A stretch of 64,000 nt of DNA, from the NCBI GenBank assembly GCA_025331565.1, contig JAFREQ010000024.1:2507501-2571500 (forward strand). The letters run 5' to 3'. A program made the position numbers and the translations under genes. Below the pieces are notes generated by a model. It was not told the origin of the DNA, ran no database searches, and worked only from the letters and a program-made list of their open reading frames with translations. The stretch is from Holacanthus passer. Taxonomy: Eukaryota > Chordata > Actinopteri > Pomacanthidae. Positions 58,966-64,000 of this stretch are shown here, in pieces. Position 1 is the stretch's first letter. The number at the start of each line of letters is the position of its first letter.

Positions 58966-59364
58966 CTTTTTGATATAAACTCAACTGAAAACAGGACAAA
59001 GTCAATATATTTAACCTTTGACCTCATCAGCTTCATTGATTGTTGTAAATATCTGCTTATTCTGAATTTGATGGCAGCAACATGTTTCTAACAAGTTGAG
59101 GACAGGAGCAACAAAAGACTGTGAAAGTTGTGGACTGATCCAAAAACACCTGTTTGGATCCTTCCACAGGTAAACAGGTTCATTGGTAACAGGTGATAGT
59201 ATCATGATTGGGTCTGAAAGGTTCATCCTGGAAAGACTCAGTCGTTCACAAGCGAGGATGGAGAGAGGTTCAACACTTTGTGAACACATGGTTGGATAAA
59301 GGAGATTAATACATGGACTCAGGAAACACTTTGTAAAACTGTTGCAGGAAACACAGTTTGTTTG

Positions 59365-59429
59365 TTAATGATTACATCATGGTTTTATTTATGTTTTACA
59401 CAGTGTCCCTTTTTTTTAGGTCAGGGTTG
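59365..59429 (-). repeat. Right terminal inverted repeat of the MITE
   Basis: Read on the minus strand it starts CAACCCTGACC, then GGGACACTGTGTAAAAC and ATAAATAAAACCATGATG. It mirrors the left end apart from the left-end deletion. A run of eight Ts at 59410-59417 sits where the consensus has a short A/T tract. Confidence 0.75.
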
Positions 59430-59522
59430 TAGATGTGAACAGGTTCTTTCAGTTTAGAAATGAAAAATTGGAAAGATCTGGTACATGTTGTTTCTGCCTC
59501 AAAGTGGAGTTATTTTCCTTCT

Positions 59523-59553
<31 letters not shown>

Positions 59554-61042
59554 AAACAGTTTGTCTGATTGAAGTCACCACACTATATTGGCTGTGAGTT
59601 TGGTCGGCTCAGGTTTTGTTTGCCCTCAGGAAGGAGACAGTTCTCAGAGAACATGTCGGCACAATAAAGTTTATTGAAGAGGTCGAGTTGCCGACCTTCC
59701 ACGCCGCCACAAACTATTGTCAGTTTTCTTTTTCAAATGTCCACAACACCGGATGTGATGACTGAGCCAAAGTACATGTACATGAGAAGCATCATACTGA
59801 AAGTGTTTTCCTGTGTGTGCTGACAAAGCTGCACAGTTCATTTCACCAAATGGGAAAAATCAAAGCGCAGAAAGACACAGACTCACTGTTTCGACTTCAA
59901 GGAGTTCACATCAAGAGTTTCTTCCATTTGGCCGCCAGTGTTCACAACAAATCTGAGATGTCCGAACGGACGAGACGAGACGGGAAGATGAGAAGGACAA
60001 AACAATGTAATGGCTCCTGTTTCATTCAGTTTTGATACCAAACAACTGTAAGATGCTCTTAACATTATCGGCCTCAAGCTCAACGCTGCAATCAAGTGTT
60101 CCTGTTTCGGCTGTAATCAAATCTTCTCCGAGACGTCTCTTAGAACGACTCAATCAAAGGTCCTTCTCTGGTCGAGAGGAGAGTCTTTGATTGAAAGAAT
60201 CAAGAACTCTTGTTTGGGGATGTTTCTCAAGGACGGAGACCAGACCTTCGTCTTGCTGTCTGGATGAAGCAGAGCTGTGAAAGGGCAAAAATAGCGACTG
60301 TATGAAACGGCTTGTTCCTTTATGAGACGTTAACAATGTTCGCCGGGTTTAAAAATACAGGTAATTTGGGGAGATGAAGAGTGGCTCCCTAAAAGCCTCT
60401 TCCAGCGATCACACAGACCTGCATTAATGACGATTGTAAAACTGAGTGAAAGGCAAATTATTATGGCGCCGCGGCTTTGCATTTCTTAAATAAATGGAAA
60501 TGATAAAATGAAAGCCGAGAGAAAAAAGCGAGGTCTGAAAGGTGCCTCGGTAATGACGCGAGCCGGTGACTGGAGAGAAGTCAGCTGTGCGATTTGACGC
60601 GTGTCAGAGGAAACGTTTCGTCAATGTTCCCTCGCTCACATTTACATTTTAGATGTTTGAAAAACTGCTCTGGCTCCTCATGCTTTCTTCACTATCAACA
60701 CTGGCGTCGGAAGCTTCTGTCGCTGCTGATGTGTTCATGCATTTCTGAGGAGGTGCACGTCGGCCACGGCACCTGTTACCCCAACTATCAATCCCCCTTT
60801 ACATTCACTGCTGATGCTTTTCTAATCCAGGAGGTCTGACATTCCTGCACAGAGATGTTACAGTGTGTTATAGAGACGCAGTTAAATGTACTGAGTCTCT
60901 GCCCGAGATGAAAACACACACATGGTCGGTGCATCTACGCGAACACGTCTTTCAACACTTGACCGTCTTTCCCTTAGTGTCAATGTTTTATCAACCAAAC
61001 AGAAGCGTTAAATCATTCATGTGGCTTTCGATGCCGGGAGTG
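59430..61042. other. Unique noncoding stretch
   Basis: Contains the (AC)n tract and a short palindrome CAATAAAGTTTATTG at 59662-59676. 60380-60600 (GCAAATTATTATGGCGCCGC) is a candidate element. No gene. Confidence 0.45.
59523..59549 (+). repeat. (AC)n microsatellite
   Basis: About 13 uninterrupted AC units, about 95 bp beyond the MITE right end. Confidence 0.95.
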
Positions 61043-61073
61043 TTCAATGTCAGCATTTATCGCTGACATTGAA
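61043..61073 (+). other. Perfect 12-bp hairpin
   Basis: TTCAATGTCAGC (61043-61054) and GCTGACATTGAA (61062-61073) are exact reverse complements around the loop ATTTATC. The stem is shorter than a typical miRNA precursor (about 22 bp or more). Confidence 0.85.
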
Positions 61074-62834
61074 GGTTGAGATAAGGTGCGCTCAGGAATT
61101 TGTGTTTTCAGGATTGATTCAAATTGTTTTCAAGAGGCGGAGTTGACAGTTTGTTTTACACACATTCATCCTCCTGAATCGTGGAGTAAATGAGGAACTT
61201 ATATCCATGTGCAGCCTCCTCCATCTATCTTCTTCTACCCAGGTAATATAAGACCTTCAACCCGTCCATTGGCAACAAGTAGTTTTCAGAGCAACATAAA
61301 CTTTTTTTCTGACATTGTGAGAACGCGTCATGATTTTTCATTACGGTCTTGTCATTTCATCCAGTCGCCTTTCATTTACACTCAGTGTGACAAAGCTCTT
61401 CAGTTTCTCTGCTGTCAGGCCGCTCGACAAACACAGACCAATTCTGTTTACAGCCCAGATTCTGTGCCCGCGTGGCATTGATCTGCTTTTGTTCACTTAT
61501 TGCAACACACACCAACACACACCTACACACACACCTACACACACACCTACACACACACATGCTCACAGTCAAAATGAAGTTGGATTAGTCCTCTGTGTGA
61601 TTGCCTGTCTCCAGTCAGACCAAAGCTTCTAAAATCTAACTGCACATCTGAGATTACACATACATTTACATACTTCTAGTGGAGATTTACTGCAGTAATT
61701 TAGACGTTGTGTACATGTGCAGCCTCTCGCAGCGTCGGGCTGAAGTCTGGTCCCACTGCGGTTCATTGATTCACTTCTACATTTCATGCATTTTCATTTA
61801 GAGCAGGTGTCAGAGCCGTGGCGCTCCTTAACATTCAGAGCCCTGCTGTTTTTGTCATTTTAGCCATTTAATCAGGATGCAGATTAAGACCCGAGCGCCA
61901 GGTGAGCGCGATTAAAGTGCAGCTAACGAGCCGACAGGACAGAAAACCACATGAAGTCACTGTGGCACATGAAGTCAGGAAGGAGGCACGGCAGGTTTTT
62001 GGAATGATTAAACTTTTCCTGTGAAGTGTTTTACAGCTGCGTGTGCAAAGTTTAAAAAGTCAGTGCGTCATGTGTGAAAACAATTTTTGACTTTATTTCT
62101 GCAAAAATGAAAAGAATACTTCATAACATCACGTCTAATTATAAAATCCATCTTATTTTATATAGTAATCTCTCTAAACACCACTTCTAAGTTTGTCCCT
62201 AAGTGTTTTCCATTGTCACACCGAGAGGCAGCTCAGAACGACTGCTCCCAAAGTTTCGGTTTCATCAGGTCAAAAAGTTGGCGAAGGAGTCAGAGGAGGC
62301 AAATTCAACATCACTTAAATAACATCTGTAACTGCAAAATCCAAGACGAGACCATTCTTTTCTATAACAGCGGCTCTTTTAAATTGGACTGAGTCTGGTG
62401 GGATTACTCAACAAATTTTATTATAGTAGCTGCAGAGCGAGCGACAGGTCAAGGCCCGAATCACACACACACCTACATACACACAAAGCAATAACAAAGG
62501 CAAGGGCACACACACCTCCCCTTACATTCTTCATATCCCACAGCCTTTGATTTGTTCTATCTTTTATTCCCATGTGTGACTGTTTCTCCCCAGAAGCTTT
62601 AGGGGGGAAAAAAAGACAGAGAACTACTCTTTATCTCCGACGCTGGCACAAAACTGGCTTATCATGTATGCATTGGAAAAAGCCTTAGGTGTGATAGGGG
62701 CAATAAAAAAGGCCACAGACAAAGGGTAGAAGTCTATGAGGAGTTTTATGAAGCTGTCAGAAAATGAAGAGACAAGACGGTGCACTTCCATTGACCTTGG
62801 TCTGACAGCAAAGTGCGATAACACCTGAAAAAGA
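61074..62834. other. Unique noncoding stretch
   Basis: The 12-bp minisatellite at 61503-61559 interrupts it. 62560-62780 is unique and possibly conserved. No gene. Confidence 0.45.
61503..61559 (+). repeat. 12-bp (CTACACACACAC)n minisatellite
   Basis: Three near-perfect copies of CTACACACACAC preceded by a degenerate CAACACACAC start. It is a (CA)n tract broken regularly by CT. Confidence 0.9.
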
Positions 62835-62855
62835 TTTTTTTTTTTTTTTTTTTTT
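62835..62855 (+). repeat. T21 homopolymer
   Basis: A run of about 21 T, paired with a second T run at 62932-62944. The two flank the hairpin at 62883-62920. Confidence 0.95.
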
Positions 62856-62882
62856 AAATTTGCTCTGAAACACATTCTAAAA

Positions 62883-62920
62883 GGCGGCGGTGTTGCGTGC
62901 AGCCTGGACCGACCGCCGCC
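62883..62920 (+). other. GGCGGCGGT/ACCGCCGCC hairpin between T tracts
   Basis: A perfect 9-bp GC-rich inverted repeat with a 20-base loop. T21 lies 27 bp upstream and T13 starts 11 bp downstream. Confidence 0.75.
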
Positions 62921-62944
62921 GTGTGTTTGACTTTTTTTTTTTTT

Positions 62945-64000
62945 ATTGATCTTCAATAGATGAGGAGCAAAACAGCACGAAACCAAAGTCACATTGAAGA
63001 ATCAGATGGAGAGAGACGCACGTCCACAGGCCACGGCGTGAAAACCAAGATACAGACACAGTGAGAGGGCTTCGTATCGCAAGACGCATTCGAGCTTATT
63101 CGACTTCTGGTTTACACAAGTTTCCTCATTTTGACAAATTAACATTAGAAGATAAAATAATCATTCAGGGCATTTTGATATAAGTTACAATAATAGTATT
63201 CTGCTCTGTTTATTACAAGAAGAAAATATTCTGATCCTTTCACGTTTCACATTTTAACCTTATACTCACATATTTTCTTATTAGGACAAGATGAAATTGT
63301 GTTTTTGACAATAAACTTTCATATGTTGTAAAAGAAAAGATCCAGTCAGGACCCACTTATCAATCACGATGTCCTGTTGCATTTCATCCCACCACCTGAA
63401 AAACCCAGACAGGTTGGTTTTAAAGAGATAATACATCTGGAAATGTTAATATATTTTTGTCTTTTATGCTGTGATTTCTTTGCTGGGTGTCTTGATATTG
63501 ATCTGATGTCTGAAAACATTCGACTGTTTGTTGATTTGATTCCATTTTCTAATATTTGATCCAATACATCTCGATGTCAGATGCTCTTTCTGTCAGTGAA
63601 CTGTGGAAAACACCAGAGACAACAATGAAAATAAGTCCAGGACTTTGTAGTTGTTATATTTTATATTTTATAGATGTATTAGTTAGAAAAATTAGAAAAC
63701 AATCAATGGTGTTTATTTCAACTATAAGATAAATAGTAATTTAAATAGACTCGTAAACATTTGAAATGAGAAAAACTAAACACAATATAATACTTCAACT
63801 ATAAATTCAAATGATCAGATGATAAAACGGGATGTTGTGCAGACACATGGTGCAGCTCTGCAAACCAAACCAGCCGCAGTGTGTGTGTGTGTGTGACTTT
63901 GCTTTAATGTCGCCGCTGTCGCGTCTCAGGAGGAGAATAAAAACGTCTTCCATCAGTTTAATTACAGCCCACATCTGCGTCACACACAGGATCTGGTAGT
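62945..64000. other. Unique AT-rich stretch
   Basis: No gene or assigned repeat apart from (GT)8 at 63879. Runs to the window end. Confidence 0.5.
63879..63894 (+). repeat. (GT)8 microsatellite
   Basis: Eight GT units. Confidence 0.9.

Larger units (their letters stand above)
58904..59429 (+). mobile_element. Tc1/mariner-like MITE (~526 bp, near-complete)
   Basis: The element begins CAACCC and ends GGGTTG, with TA on each side (58902-58903 and 59430-59431), as expected for a Tc1/mariner TA target duplication. The ends form imperfect inverted repeats of about 60-65 bp. They share ATAAATAAAAC-type and GGACACTGTGTAAAAC-type blocks, the latter seen at the right end and partly deleted at the left. 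Inside, blocks such as GGCAGCAACATG, GCAACAAAAGACTG, CAAAAACACCTGTTTGGA and AGTCGTTCACAAGC match a fish repeat family I remember well. That family descends from an element whose transposase start lies just downstream of the last block on this strand. No transposase open frame remains, so this is a nonautonomous internal-deletion copy. The antisense open frame at 59011-59289 is incidental. Confidence 0.85.

Noticed and set aside
59011..59289. 92-codon minus-strand frame
   Set aside because: Lies entirely inside the MITE on the antisense strand; such frames recur with every copy of the repeat.
61043..61073. miRNA precursor
   Set aside because: Twelve paired bases and a seven-base loop are too short, and pairing does not extend into the flanks.

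Overview
The window looks like noncoding nuclear DNA from a spiny-rayed (percomorph) teleost fish. The reasons are its moderate base composition, abundant (CA/GT)n microsatellites, many short degraded interspersed repeats of types I recognise from percomorph genomes, a degraded L2-type LINE remnant, a Tc1/mariner-like MITE, and one canonical eukaryotic nuclear tRNA gene. I found no protein-coding exon I can support on either strand. All reading frames are short, compositionally random or low complexity. The longest, about 251 and 179 codons, come from a triplet-repeat array.

Layout. 0-9 kb: unique sequence with regulatory-looking GC-rich blocks near 0.3-1.1 kb (a strong hairpin and facing PBX/MEIS-like sites), then remnants of several repeats. 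9-14 kb: unique, AT/GC-balanced, with good candidates for conserved noncoding elements at 9.4-10.4, 10.5-10.8 and 11.5-11.7 kb. 14-26 kb: more repeat remnants alternating with unique blocks. 26-28 kb: a dense simple-repeat cluster ending in a 389-bp CAC/CAG-type array. 29-35 kb: interspersed repeats and a decamer minisatellite. 36-39 kb: the densest run of regulatory-looking unique sequence. 39-50 kb: two LINE coding remnants, a ~500-bp nonautonomous repeat, and another candidate element at 42.1-42.7 kb. 50-53 kb: repeats leading to an intact tRNA-Ser(AGA) gene on the minus strand at 53164-53245. 53-58 kb: a candidate element and two G-quadruplex-prone tracts. 58.9-59.4 kb: a near-complete ~526-bp MITE. 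59-64 kb: unique sequence with simple repeats and two hairpins.

The simplest reading is a gene desert or very large intron carrying cis-regulatory elements for a neighbouring gene outside the window. The identity of that gene cannot be read from this sequence. Calls of regulatory elements rest on single-sequence appearance (no repeat similarity, clustered homeodomain/SOX/E-box-like motifs) and need cross-species alignment. Repeat calls rest on remembered consensus sequences and on similarity between copies inside the window; I could not run a repeat library. I see no convincing new multi-gene system here.
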